Shown here in pieces: positions 34,448 through 43,595 of a DNA stretch of 64,000 bases. Source of the stretch: AP-15 sp963737145. Its GTDB lineage: Bacteria > Pseudomonadota > Alphaproteobacteria > ATCC43930 > CGMCC-115725. The notes beneath the pieces are model-generated. The model was not told where the DNA came from, did no database searches, and saw only the letters and a program-made list of their open reading frames with translations. Both the position numbers and the translations under genes were made by a program. Numbering within the stretch: position 1 is the first letter of the stretch; each line of letters starts with the position of its first letter. Where the stretch lies: positions 372,001 to 436,000 of the forward strand of contig CAVTRO010000001.1 of assembly GCA_963737145.1 (NCBI GenBank), read 5' to 3'.

Positions 34448-35535
34448 TGCGGAAGGCGCGTTGCCTCGCTCTCGTGACGGACGCATTCGGCGGGCGCGGC
34501 GGGATCGCGCAATACAATCGCGATTTTTTGGGCGCGCTGTCCGAAACCGGCGCCGTGTCGTCGATCACTGTCCTGCCGCGTCACGCGCCGGAACGGATTG
34601 TTGCTCCAGCTGGAATTAGCCAAAAGGAGGCACGGCCGGGGAGGCTCGTCTACTCCGCGGCGGCGCTGCTGACGGCGTTTGGCCGGCGAACCGATGTCGT
34701 CTTCTGCGGCCACCTTTACATGGCGCCGCTCGCTTGGCTGGTCGCACGACTCAAAAGGGCCAAGCTCGTTGTTCAGATGCACGGTATCGAGGCGTGGCCG
34801 CGTCCGCCCCGGCTGCAGCGTGTCGCCGTCGAAGCGGCCGATCTCGTGCTGTGCGTGTCGCGTCACACCCGTGCCGCGGTCGGGAGATGGGCGGCGATCG
34901 CGCCGGAGCGGATCCTCGTCGTGCCGAACACCGCCGCCGACATTTTTGCGCCGGGCAACGGCTCGCGCCTGCGCGCGGTATTGGGGCTCGATGGCAAACG
35001 GGTGCTGCTGACCGTCGGGCGGATCGACTCGCGCGAGCGATACAAGGGGCATGACCGTGTCATCGCGGCTCTCCCCGATCTCGTCGCCCAAGGCAATGAT
35101 GTCGTCTATCTCGTCATTGGCGAGGGCGACGACCGAGCGCGTCTGGACGACCTCGCGCGGAGGGCCGGCGTCGCCGTTCGCGTGCGGTTCCTCGGCGCCG
35201 TCTCGCAGCAATACCTTGCCGAGGCCTACCGCATGGCAGATTTGTTCGTGATGCCGTCGACCGGCGAGGGTTTCGGGATCGTTTTTCTGGAAGCGATGGC
35301 GAGCGGTACGCCCGCGCTCGGTCTTAATGCTGCGGGCGCAACCGACGCCTTGGCCGACGGCAAGCTCGGAACAGTCGTCTCGGAGAATGATCTTCCTGCC
35401 GCCATCGCTCGGCTTCTCGCCATGCCAAAGCCCGACCCGGACGCCCTGTCGCGGGCCGTACACGCGCGCTTCGGCCGCGCCGTATTCCGATCGCAAGTAG
35501 GCATGGCATTCGATAGGCTCTTGCAACCGGCATGA
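34447..35535 (+). CDS. family 4 glycosyltransferase
   Basis: A GT-B transferase of 362 residues. The N-terminal acceptor domain has FGGRGGIAQYNRDFLGALSE, and the donor domain has LLTVGRIDSRERYKGHDRVI, RVRFLGAVSQQYLAEAYRMA and the nucleotide-sugar site FVMPSTGEGFGIVFLEAMAS with its E-x7-E pattern. ATG 34447 shares one base with the preceding stop, and the 3' end overlaps the ABC permease gene as ATGA, so all are probably one operon. The sugar added cannot be told from sequence. Confidence 0.9.
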   Translation: MRKARCLALVTDAFGGRGGIAQYNRDFLGALSETGAVSSITVLPRHAPERIVAPAGISQKEARPGRLVYSAAALLTAFGRRTDVVFCGHLYMAPLAWLVARLKRAKLVVQMHGIEAWPRPPRLQRVAVEAADLVLCVSRHTRAAVGRWAAIAPERILVVPNTAADIFAPGNGSRLRAVLGLDGKRVLLTVGRIDSRERYKGHDRVIAALPDLVAQGNDVVYLVIGEGDDRARLDDLARRAGVAVRVRFLGAVSQQYLAEAYRMADLFVMPSTGEGFGIVFLEAMASGTPALGLNAAGATDALADGKLGTVVSENDLPAAIARLLAMPKPDPDALSRAVHARFGRAVFRSQVGMAFDRLLQPA

Positions 35536-36377
35536 GCGAGCACGCGTTGCCCGACCGCCACGTGCTGATCCTCGAGGCCGGCCGGGCCGAGCGGCATTAC
35601 TGGCGCGACCTCTGGGCCTATCACGAGCTGTTCGCGATCCTCGCCTGGCGTGATGTGGCGGTCCGCTACAAGCAGACCGTCATCGGCGTCGCCTGGGCCG
35701 TCGTCCGGCCGTTTCTGACGATGGTGGTCTTCACGGTGGTGTTTGGCCGGCTCGGCAAATTCCCGAGCGAAGGGGGCGCGCCCTATCCCGTGATGGTATT
35801 CGCCGGCCTGCTGCCGTGGTTTCTGTTTTCGACGATCCTCAGCGAGGCGTCGAACAGCCTCGTCGGCAACGCCAACCTCGTCGGCAAAATCTATTTCCCC
35901 CGCCTGATCATCCCGGCGTCCTCGGCGGTCGTGGCGCTCGTCGATTTTGCGATCAACCTCGCAATCCTGTTCGGGCTGATGCTGTGGTACGGCTTCTGCC
36001 CGAGCTGGCATACCACGCTCCTCCCCGGCTTCGTCGTCCTCGCGGTGCTCGCGAGCCTCGGACCGGCCTTCCTGATCACAGCGCTCAATGTCAAGTACCG
36101 CGATTTCCGCTACATTATCCCGTTCATCGTCCAGTTCGGGCTCTACATCTCGCCGGTCGGGTTTTCCAGCGCGATCGTGCCGGAACGCTGGCGCTTCTGG
36201 TACAGCCTCAACCCGATGGTCGGCGTCATCGATGGTTTCCGCTGGTGCGTGCTCGGCGGCGAAGGCCGGCTCTACGCTCCGGGGTTCCTACTCAGCCTCG
36301 GTGTTGTCGCCGTGTTTCTGTGGCTCGGCATCGGCTACTTCCGGCGCACCGAGCGCAGCTTCGCCGATCTGATCTGA
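35532..36377 (+). CDS. polysaccharide ABC exporter permease (Wzm-like)
   Basis: Wzm/TagG/KpsM-type permeases pair with Wzt/TagH/KpsT to move lipid-linked polysaccharide across the inner membrane. The 281-residue protein has a cytoplasmic amphipathic start (YHELFAILAWRDVAVRYKQT) and six hydrophobic helices, with PYPVMVFAGLLPWFLFSTIL and ITALNVKYRDFRYIIPFIVQ typical of the ABC-2 family. The end FRRTERSFADLI is characteristic. It is followed immediately by its ATPase gene. Confidence 0.93.
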   Translation: MSEHALPDRHVLILEAGRAERHYWRDLWAYHELFAILAWRDVAVRYKQTVIGVAWAVVRPFLTMVVFTVVFGRLGKFPSEGGAPYPVMVFAGLLPWFLFSTILSEASNSLVGNANLVGKIYFPRLIIPASSAVVALVDFAINLAILFGLMLWYGFCPSWHTTLLPGFVVLAVLASLGPAFLITALNVKYRDFRYIIPFIVQFGLYISPVGFSSAIVPERWRFWYSLNPMVGVIDGFRWCVLGGEGRLYAPGFLLSLGVVAVFLWLGIGYFRRTERSFADLI

Positions 36378-36378
36378 C

Positions 36379-37668
36379 ATGACCGACGATGTCGTGATCC
36401 GCGCCGAGGGGCTCGGCAAGAAATATGTGATCGGCCGCGCGGCCGAGCGCGAGCGCTATGTCGCCCTGCGCGACGTGTTGGTCCGTGGCGCGCACAACCT
36501 ATGGCGCAAGACGACGGACATGGCCCGCGGCCGCACCACCACCGGCGGCGACACGGCCGAGGAATTCTGGGCGCTCAAGGATGTCAGCTTTGAGGTGAAG
36601 CGCGGCGAGGTATTGGGCATCATCGGTCGCAACGGCGCCGGCAAGAGCACGCTCCTCAAGATCCTCTCGCGCATTACCGAGCCGAGCGAGGGGCAGGTTA
36701 CGATCAACGGCCGGGTCGCCAGCCTGCTCGAGGTCGGCACCGGCTTTCATCCCGAATTGACCGGGCGCGAGAACATTTATCTCAACGGCGCGATCCTCGG
36801 CATGAGCCGCGCCGAGATCCGCCGCAAATTCGACGAGATAGTCGCCTTTGCCGAGGTCGAGAAATTCCTAGACACCCCTGTCAAGCGCTATAGCTCCGGC
36901 ATGTATGTCCGCCTCGCCTTCGCCGTCGCCGCCCATCTCGAACCCGAGATTCTCGTTGTGGACGAGGTGCTGGCTGTCGGCGATGCGGATTTTCAGAATA
37001 AATGCATCGGAAAGATGGATGGTGTTGCGAAGGTAGAAGGACGGACGGTTCTATTCGTTAGCCATAATATGGCGGTGGTTCAACATCTGTGCAAACGCGC
37101 GATATTTTTGAGAAACGGGAAAATCATTTGCGATGAGGTGCCGCAGACGACTATTTCGCACTACCTCTCCGATGCCGTCGCTGGCTGTCGGGTGAATCTG
37201 GAGGGCTGGACCGACCGCACTACGACCGGCGAAGCTCGTATAACCCAATTGGTATTCGATGGCGGACACGATGGCGCCTCCATTATCTTCGGTGGCGATC
37301 TTCGCATACGAATGCAAGCGCGCTTTATTACACCGCTAACGAATCCAGTGTTCGGGGTTGTGATACACGATTCCACGGGTGTACCGCTGTCCGACGTCAC
37401 ATCTATCCATGACGGGCTCTACCCGGGTACGGTGTCTGGCAAGCTTATGGTAGAAGCATTTTTCCCAAAAATCAACTTCTATCCAGGCCGATATCTTGTC
37501 AGTCCCTGGATCAACGATTCGGCTCGTCACCGTTGCGTAGACTTCGCTAGCCTGTGTGCGAGTTTCGATATCCACCCCGGACCTGGGAAATATGGTGATC
37601 TCAAACTTGACCCAACGTGGGGAAAGGTGTTCATCCCAGCACAATGGAGGGCAGAGCGCTTCCATTGA
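36379..37668 (+). CDS. polysaccharide ABC exporter ATPase with C-terminal substrate domain (Wzt-like)
   Basis: The 429-residue protein is the ATPase partner of the preceding permease. Motifs are Walker A GRNGAGKST (near residue 80), signature YSSGMYVRLAFA (about 173), Walker B ILVVDEVLAVGD (about 191) and the switch His in VLFVSHNMAV. Residues after about 255 form the Wzt-C-like domain that selects the sugar cap (SIIFGGDLRIRMQARFITPL, DVTSIHDGLYPGTVSG). Base composition changes inside the gene near 37000, from GC-rich to clearly AT-richer, so the C-terminal part may have been exchanged along with the next genes. Confidence 0.93.
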   Translation: MTDDVVIRAEGLGKKYVIGRAAERERYVALRDVLVRGAHNLWRKTTDMARGRTTTGGDTAEEFWALKDVSFEVKRGEVLGIIGRNGAGKSTLLKILSRITEPSEGQVTINGRVASLLEVGTGFHPELTGRENIYLNGAILGMSRAEIRRKFDEIVAFAEVEKFLDTPVKRYSSGMYVRLAFAVAAHLEPEILVVDEVLAVGDADFQNKCIGKMDGVAKVEGRTVLFVSHNMAVVQHLCKRAIFLRNGKIICDEVPQTTISHYLSDAVAGCRVNLEGWTDRTTTGEARITQLVFDGGHDGASIIFGGDLRIRMQARFITPLTNPVFGVVIHDSTGVPLSDVTSIHDGLYPGTVSGKLMVEAFFPKINFYPGRYLVSPWINDSARHRCVDFASLCASFDIHPGPGKYGDLKLDPTWGKVFIPAQWRAERFH

Positions 37669-37985
37669 CTGACAGTAATTTCCACAATTTTCACCAAGTG
37701 GCCAATTGTGATGGATGCGCTTCAATCCTGGCGGACCTCCCAATTTGCTGCGCTCTCCCGCCAGCTGACGGACGGAATCTATGCCGTTTGGCGGAGTTCT
37801 GAATGCGAAAACGGCTATATTTGCCAAACCATCTGCTGTCAGCCGTCGTCTACGGAAGCAGGCTGGAGGTACGCTGCCTGCGTTCTGTAAAGTGGGCCTT
37901 GACAGTGCACTATACGCGATTGTCCTGCGAAGAGCTGGCAACATGGCACCAACTACACGCCTAGGAAACCGAGCATAAATTCCCT
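37669..37985. other. non-coding gap of lower GC
   Basis: No gene, terminator or repeat was recognised in this 317-bp gap at the start of the AT-richer segment. Confidence 0.4.
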
Positions 37986-38789
37986 ATGCTATCGCGCCTG
38001 AAACAACTATATCACGCAATCTTGACATTATCATCTAACGCAACTCGCAGAGATGATTTAGAATTACTTAAGTGTAATTTGTCGCCGATCGACAGGCATG
38101 TCGTATTAAGCGGCATAATCAAGAAATCAGGTTTATTTCATCCCTCTTATGACGGGTGGAGGGTCAAACGCATCGACAAAATACTAGAAATTTATGGAGT
38201 AGATTTTTTCAAAAGCAGCAAAATACTGGAAGTAGGTGCTGGACACGGCGACATCGGTGCCTTTCTCGCCGATCTCGGTTCGGAAGTCGTTTGCTTAGAT
38301 GGTCGCATTCAAAACGTCAATTTCGCCAAGCTGAAACATCGGAACGTTGGGAACATTACGTTCGAACAGTTCAATCTCGAAAGGGACTTCTCATCCTTCG
38401 GCAAGTTTGATCTGTTGATTAACTTTGGAGTGCTTTACCACATCCGGAACGTCGACGTGCACTTAAAAGCATGCTTCGCAACTGCCGATGACATTGTTAT
38501 CGAAACTGTCGTGTGTGACTCGACAGATCCGTATAAATTAATCTTACGCGATGAGCGGCCTGAGGTTGACGAAGAAGCGTTGGAGGGAATTGGTAGTCGC
38601 CCCTCGCCATTTTATATCGAGCGGATCGCAAATGAAAACAATTTCAGATTCGATCGGCACTTTACCGCTGATTTGAATTTTGGCGATCAATTTTCTTATG
38701 ATTGGGAACATAAAAACAACGATGAACCGAACGATGATTTCAGGCGAAGGCGCATGTGGCGGTTGACGAAGATAGAAGACTTGTCATGA
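37986..38789 (+). CDS. SAM-dependent methyltransferase
   Basis: Class I methyltransferase of 267 residues. Motif I is ILEVGAGHGDIGAFLADLG (about residue 80), motif II VVCLDGRIQNV, and motif IV LLINFGVLYHIRN. The C-terminal part (ERIANENNFRFDRHFTADLN) may bind the acceptor. It is AT-rich compared with most genes here and lies just after wzt, where methyltransferases often cap O-antigen chains to stop elongation. A capping role is inference. Confidence 0.8.
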   Translation: MLSRLKQLYHAILTLSSNATRRDDLELLKCNLSPIDRHVVLSGIIKKSGLFHPSYDGWRVKRIDKILEIYGVDFFKSSKILEVGAGHGDIGAFLADLGSEVVCLDGRIQNVNFAKLKHRNVGNITFEQFNLERDFSSFGKFDLLINFGVLYHIRNVDVHLKACFATADDIVIETVVCDSTDPYKLILRDERPEVDEEALEGIGSRPSPFYIERIANENNFRFDRHFTADLNFGDQFSYDWEHKNNDEPNDDFRRRRMWRLTKIEDLS

Positions 38790-38857
38790 CGTTGGCCGGC
38801 TGTCGTTGTAACCCGGGCAATGCTAACTGAACAGCGACGAGTTAAGCACATCGGCGG

Positions 38858-39775
38858 GTGAATTCAAAAGGAAACGACGCAGTGGGCAATTTCTTTTCGG
38901 AGGAACGGTTCATTCAAGCAGTTGCCCGAAATGAGACCGCGAATGCTCGGGTGGTGAAGTTGCAAAGTTCAAACTCATCCGCAAATTTATTTGGTCTCGA
39001 ACAACGTCACAAGTTCAATACCCGCAGTATCTCACTTGCCCCATTCGGATTACCGGCTTATCCGATCTACTATGATGGAGCGAGCAACCACGGATCCGAT
39101 TTCGTCGCGCAGTTGAAAACGATTGGAACTCGCAGCTTCGAGTGGAATGTCCGATTTGATCATCTGGATCTCGCAAAGGAACTCACAGACTGTGGTCTTA
39201 GCAGCGTTCAGGATACGACGCATGTGCTGTATTTAGATCGTTCGTATGATGCCATCTTCCGAGGGTTTAGCGTCACGGTTCGGCAAGGAATCCGCCGCGC
39301 TGAGCGCAAAGGTGTCGTCGTGCGCCGAAGCGCGGATCCGGAACATGCGGCTAAATATTACGCTCTATACCGACGAATGGTTGGTGAGCGCGGCGATTGG
39401 AAACATGTGTACAGCGAATCCTTATTTCAAGAATTGCTTCGACTCGATGATGTCATCCTGCTAGTCGCTGAATTGGACGGTCGAATGATCGCTGGCGCAT
39501 GGAACATCCGGGATGGTAAGTCAATATGCGGTTGGCAGTGTGCTATGGACCACGAATTCAAGACTTACTCTCCGTACCACGCGCTCATTAGCCATGGGAT
39601 AAATCTAGCATGGGGCGAAGGAATAAGAACGTTCAATTTGGGATCCTCAGCAGGAAGTAAATCGATCGAACAATTCAAGGCATTTTGGGGAGCGCGAAAG
39701 ATGCCCCATTGGAGATTTGTTTGGGAGAATCCGATTTGGTCTACTTGGTCACGAATGCGTCAGGTAGTAAGATGA
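38858..39775 (+). CDS. FemAB/GNAT-like acyl- or aminoacyltransferase
   Basis: The 305-residue protein shows the double-GNAT fold signature of the FemAB/BioF2-like family: TVRQGIRRAERKGVVVRRSA in the middle, VAELDGRMIAGAWNIRDGKS, and the C-terminal HALISHGINLAWGEGIRTFN with EQFKAFWGA. FemAB-like proteins are often found in exosortase and polysaccharide loci, where they may attach amino acids or acyl groups. Start is GTG 38858. The gene is AT-rich and overlaps the next gene as ATGA. Confidence 0.72.
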   Translation: MNSKGNDAVGNFFSEERFIQAVARNETANARVVKLQSSNSSANLFGLEQRHKFNTRSISLAPFGLPAYPIYYDGASNHGSDFVAQLKTIGTRSFEWNVRFDHLDLAKELTDCGLSSVQDTTHVLYLDRSYDAIFRGFSVTVRQGIRRAERKGVVVRRSADPEHAAKYYALYRRMVGERGDWKHVYSESLFQELLRLDDVILLVAELDGRMIAGAWNIRDGKSICGWQCAMDHEFKTYSPYHALISHGINLAWGEGIRTFNLGSSAGSKSIEQFKAFWGARKMPHWRFVWENPIWSTWSRMRQVVR

Positions 39776-40515
39776 CGGCGGAAAAGAAAAGATTTCAGCC
39801 CGAAGGATTGAGTCCAAAAGAGCGCGCATCGCTTGGCGGCCTGGAGGCGGTTTTATCTCCTACGGGTGCCGGACGTCGAAATTTGTGGTATCACGGAATC
39901 AACTCGTACACCGCCAGACGGGCTCTTAAATTCCTTCCAAACGACGATAGATATATAATCGACTTCGGTTGTGGAAATGGACGATTTACAAGATACTACG
40001 CATTGAAAGGGCGATATGTTCTCGGGACCGAAATCACGTTCGAGATGGTGGCTGATGCGAAATCACAATCTCCGGCCAACCGCTGCCAGTTCGTCCTGAC
40101 GGACGGTGTTTCGCTACCGGTGTGCGCCAACGCTATCGGGGGTGTTTGGTGTTGTGGAGTGCTACGCCTGAGTCTTCTGGTTGAAGACCCGTGTTATACT
40201 GATATAGCGGATGAAATGTTCAGGGTCCTGAAGCCCGGAGGTTATGTGGTAAACTCTGAAATGTATGTAAACATGCTTCCTGATGCCTTCCTCCCGGGTT
40301 TTGAACAAGCAGGTTTTAAGACACGGTGCGTTGCTGTCGTGCATCGTGACAGACGATTTCTTGAACGTTGTCTTAGCAATCACCGTATTATTCCGGAGAG
40401 ATGGCTCCGATATTCGGCGGAAGTGTGTGCCGGGTTGCGCGCGAGATTCGATAATCCCAATCGGCCGCTTCCTGGAATAAGAGATTACCTCTTCATTTGG
40501 CAAAAGCCAGAGTGA
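39772..40515 (+). CDS. SAM-dependent methyltransferase
   Basis: Class I methyltransferase of 247 residues starting at ATG 39772, which overlaps the FemAB-like stop. Motif I is YIIDFGCGNGRFTRYYALKG, followed by VLGTEITFEMVADAK and FRVLKPGGYVVNSEM typical of ubiquinone/menaquinone-type and sugar methyltransferases. It belongs to the AT-richer block 37000-40515. The substrate is probably a sugar of the repeat unit. Confidence 0.78.
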   Translation: MTAEKKRFQPEGLSPKERASLGGLEAVLSPTGAGRRNLWYHGINSYTARRALKFLPNDDRYIIDFGCGNGRFTRYYALKGRYVLGTEITFEMVADAKSQSPANRCQFVLTDGVSLPVCANAIGGVWCCGVLRLSLLVEDPCYTDIADEMFRVLKPGGYVVNSEMYVNMLPDAFLPGFEQAGFKTRCVAVVHRDRRFLERCLSNHRIIPERWLRYSAEVCAGLRARFDNPNRPLPGIRDYLFIWQKPE

Positions 40516-40573
40516 TCGAGTTCGGCCAGGCACTTTAGAGCCTGAGCGCTATGTCCACGCCGGATTCAATGAT

Positions 40574-41641
40574 ATGACGAACGAAACGGCAGGCTCAGAT
40601 CAGAGATTTTTCCCTAAGGAATGGCCCCAGTTGGAGCCGCGATCGCGCCGGGTGCTGCTCGTCGGCGGGGCCGGCTATATCGGCGTCCCGCTGGCATACC
40701 AGCTACTGAAATCCGGTCAACTCGTTCGCACGCTCGACCGACTGGTTTATCAGAATGGCTCGTCATTGCTGGGGCAGGAGCCGTCATTGGAATTTGTCTT
40801 TGGGGATATGGGTGACGAAGCGGTGCTCGACCGGTCTCTTGAAGGGATCACGGATGTCGTTTTTCTGGCTGGACTTGTCGGAGATCCGATCACAAAAAAA
40901 TTCCCACATCAATCAGAGATGATCAACGAACGCGCGCTGGGGCGGTGCATTGACCAACTAAACGGCCGCGGGCTTGATCGGGTCGTGTTTATCTCGAGCT
41001 GCTCCAACTACGGCGTGATCCCGGATAATGAAGTGGCAGATGAAGGGTTTGCTCTTAACCCGCTGTCTCTCTATGCCAAGGCGAAGGTCCGAGCAGAAAC
41101 CTACTTGCTGTCACTAAGGGGCCGAGTGGATTACCATGCGACTGTATTGCGTTTCGCCACTGCTTTCGGATTGGCGCGGCGGATGCGCTTCGATCTCACT
41201 GTCAACGAGTTCACGCGCGAACTCTTTCTTGGCAAGGAACTGGTCGTATATGACGCCGATACTTGGCGGCCCTACTGCCACGTGCGAGATTTCGCCCGGC
41301 TGATCCAGCGCGTGCTCGACGCGCCCCCTGAGGCGGTCGCGTTCGAGGTGTTCAACGTAGGCGGTGATGCCAACAATCTTACGAAGCGGCAAATCGTCGA
41401 CCTTGTGCTCAAGCACGTACCCGGCGGGCGCGTCATCTATCGCGACAACAGCGCGGACCGCCGCAATTATCGGGTCGATTTTCGCAAAGTTCGCGATGTG
41501 TTAGGGTTTCAGCCCGAATTCGACGTCGCTTACGGCATTAACGAAATCATCACGGCACTCAGGTCGCACTTGCTCGACGATGTCGACGCCCGACCCAATT
41601 TTTACGGCAATTATGAGCTTCCCGGATTAACAGATGTCTGA
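40574..41641 (+). CDS. NAD-dependent sugar epimerase/dehydratase (extended SDR)
   Basis: The 355-residue protein has the SDR nucleotide site VLLVGGAGYIGVPLAYQLL (about residue 24), VVFLAGLVGDP, a Ser-rich active-site strand ISSCSNYGV, and the catalytic YAKAK (Y-x3-K, about 172). The C-terminus has WRPYCHVRDFARLIQRVLDA and FNVGGDANNLTKRQI, as in GalE/RmlB-type enzymes. It would make a modified nucleotide sugar. GC rises again from this gene on. Confidence 0.88.
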   Translation: MTNETAGSDQRFFPKEWPQLEPRSRRVLLVGGAGYIGVPLAYQLLKSGQLVRTLDRLVYQNGSSLLGQEPSLEFVFGDMGDEAVLDRSLEGITDVVFLAGLVGDPITKKFPHQSEMINERALGRCIDQLNGRGLDRVVFISSCSNYGVIPDNEVADEGFALNPLSLYAKAKVRAETYLLSLRGRVDYHATVLRFATAFGLARRMRFDLTVNEFTRELFLGKELVVYDADTWRPYCHVRDFARLIQRVLDAPPEAVAFEVFNVGGDANNLTKRQIVDLVLKHVPGGRVIYRDNSADRRNYRVDFRKVRDVLGFQPEFDVAYGINEIITALRSHLLDDVDARPNFYGNYELPGLTDV

Positions 41642-41687
41642 CCCGATCGCGACCTACCGACGGTTGCGCCCAAGTTCCGAGAGCTGA

Positions 41688-42416
41688 ATGGCAACTGGCT
41701 CAGCCGCCGGTTTACGGGCAGTAATCCTCGCCGGCGGTAAGGGAGTGCGGCTGCGGCCTTTTACCGTCAATTTCCCGAAACCGCTGGTGCCGCTCGGCGA
41801 CGTTCCGATCCTCGAAGTGCTGATCAAGCACCTCCTGGCGTTCGGGATCGCCGACATCACGCTGACGCTGGGGCATTTGGCGGAACTGATCAAGGCGTAT
41901 TTTCAAACCCACAAACAGCTCGCCGCGCAGGTTCGGCTGCGCTATGTCGAAGAGGACAAGCCGACCGGCACAGCCGGTTCGCTCGCCTCGGTGCGTGATC
42001 TCAACGAGACCTTCCTGGTAATGAACGGAGATTTGCTGACTGATCTCGACCTCGATGCGCTCGTATCTTTTCATCGGCGCAAGGGCGCCGCTCTGACCAT
42101 TGCCGCCCATCGGCGGCAGGTGAAGATCGACCTCGGCGTGCTCGAACGCGGCGACGACTACCGCGTCATCGGATACCACGAGAAGCCCGAGCATAATTAT
42201 GAAGTCAGTATGGGAATCTACGTCTATGAGCCCAGCGTGCTGAACCTTATCGAACCAAAGACCTATCTCGATTTCCCGGATCTCGTGCTGAAGCTGATCG
42301 CGCGTGGCGAAAAGGTGTGTGCGATGCCGTGCGACTGCCTATGGCTCGACATTGGGCGACCCGACGATTACGCCCGAGCTCAGGAGATCTATGCCAATGG
42401 CGTTACGGAGGGCTGA
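41688..42416 (+). CDS. sugar-1-phosphate nucleotidyltransferase
   Basis: The 242-residue protein activates a sugar phosphate with an NTP. It begins AVILAGGKGVRLRPFTVNFP with KPLVPLGDVP, the pyrophosphorylase signature, then LVMNGDLLTDLDLDALVSFH with the metal-binding Asp, and DIGRPDDYARAQE at the end. It is shorter than RmlA-type enzymes and resembles the mannose/heptose-1-phosphate guanylyltransferase group. Nucleotide preference is not certain. It sits between the SDR and DegT genes. Confidence 0.88.
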   Translation: MATGSAAGLRAVILAGGKGVRLRPFTVNFPKPLVPLGDVPILEVLIKHLLAFGIADITLTLGHLAELIKAYFQTHKQLAAQVRLRYVEEDKPTGTAGSLASVRDLNETFLVMNGDLLTDLDLDALVSFHRRKGAALTIAAHRRQVKIDLGVLERGDDYRVIGYHEKPEHNYEVSMGIYVYEPSVLNLIEPKTYLDFPDLVLKLIARGEKVCAMPCDCLWLDIGRPDDYARAQEIYANGVTEG

Positions 42417-42418
42417 TT

Positions 42419-43570
42419 TTGGCTGATTGGCGGATTCCGTTGAGCGACCTTGACTATGGAAGCGAAGAGGCCGCCGCCGTCCAGCGCGTGATCGCCAGCA
42501 AGTGGCTGTCGATGGGAGCGGAAGTGCAGGCCTTCGAGCAAGAGTTTGCGGCGATGCAAGGGGGCGAATTCGCGCTGGCCGTTTCGAGCGCGACGGCGGC
42601 CCTCCACCTTGCGCTGCTCGCGCTGGGGGTTGGTCGGGGCGATGAGGTCATCCAACCGGCGTTGAATTTCGTCGCGGCGGCCAATGTGACGCTCGCGGTT
42701 GGCGCTGTGCCGGTCTTCGCCGATATTTGCACCCTTGCTGAGCCGACGATCGATCCGGCCGCAGTCGCGCAACTGACCACGCCGCGCACCAAGGCGGTTG
42801 TTGTCATGCATTATGGTGGCAACCTTTGTCGGATGAGCGAACTCACCGAGTTTTGCTCGGCGCGCGGTATCGCTCTCATTGAGGACGCCTGCCACGCTGT
42901 CGGCGCTGCGTACCACGATAGCGAAGGCCGCCAGCCGCACGGAATCATGGCGGGCAGCATTGGGGACATCAGCGCATTTTCATTCTTCGCCAACAAAAAC
43001 ATTGCGTCCGGCGAGGGCGGCATGGTGGTCACCAATCGCACCGATTTGGCCGAACGGGTGCGGCTGCTCCGCTCGCATGGGATGACGACGCTCACTTGGG
43101 ATCGGCATCGCGGCCATGCCGGCTCGTACGATGTCGTGATACCAGGATACAATTACCGCCTGGATGAACTGCACGCGGCACTTGGCCGAGCCCAGCTTGC
43201 CAAGCTTCGATACAATAATCAGCGTCGCCGCGACCTATTATCATGTTACCGCGAGGCGTTCCAATCCGTTAGCGAGTGGACCATGCCGTCCTCCGACACG
43301 GTTGAATATTCGTCGGGCCATTTGATGGTTACCCTCGCGCCCAATCCGGACACCCGGGAAAAAGCAGTGCGCGCGCTGCGCGACCGCCGCGTGCAATCGA
43401 GTATGCACTACCCTTGCATCGCCGATTTCAGCGCATTTAACGCGGCTTCGTGCGGCAGCCTCGAACTCACCAGAGAATTCACCCGGCGCGCAATCACGTT
43501 GCCATTATATCCGACCATGGATCCCGACCGCATTAATGAGATTGTCGCTATCCTTAACGCTGCCGCCTAG
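42419..43570 (+). CDS. DegT/DnrJ/EryC1 aminotransferase
   Basis: PLP enzyme that converts a keto-sugar nucleotide to an amino sugar. The 383 residues show FALAVSSATAALHLALLALG, GDEVIQPALNFVAAANVTL, LIEDACHAVGAAYHD and the PLP lysine in FSFFANKNIASGEGGMVVTN, then YNYRLDELHAALGRAQL. Start is TTG 42419, with GGAGGG about 7 bases before it and 2 bases after the upstream stop. With the SDR upstream it suggests that the polymer contains an aminodeoxy sugar. Confidence 0.9.
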   Translation: MADWRIPLSDLDYGSEEAAAVQRVIASKWLSMGAEVQAFEQEFAAMQGGEFALAVSSATAALHLALLALGVGRGDEVIQPALNFVAAANVTLAVGAVPVFADICTLAEPTIDPAAVAQLTTPRTKAVVVMHYGGNLCRMSELTEFCSARGIALIEDACHAVGAAYHDSEGRQPHGIMAGSIGDISAFSFFANKNIASGEGGMVVTNRTDLAERVRLLRSHGMTTLTWDRHRGHAGSYDVVIPGYNYRLDELHAALGRAQLAKLRYNNQRRRDLLSCYREAFQSVSEWTMPSSDTVEYSSGHLMVTLAPNPDTREKAVRALRDRRVQSSMHYPCIADFSAFNAASCGSLELTREFTRRAITLPLYPTMDPDRINEIVAILNAAA

Positions 43571-43595
43571 GTCTCACTGGTAAGCAAAGCAGTTC

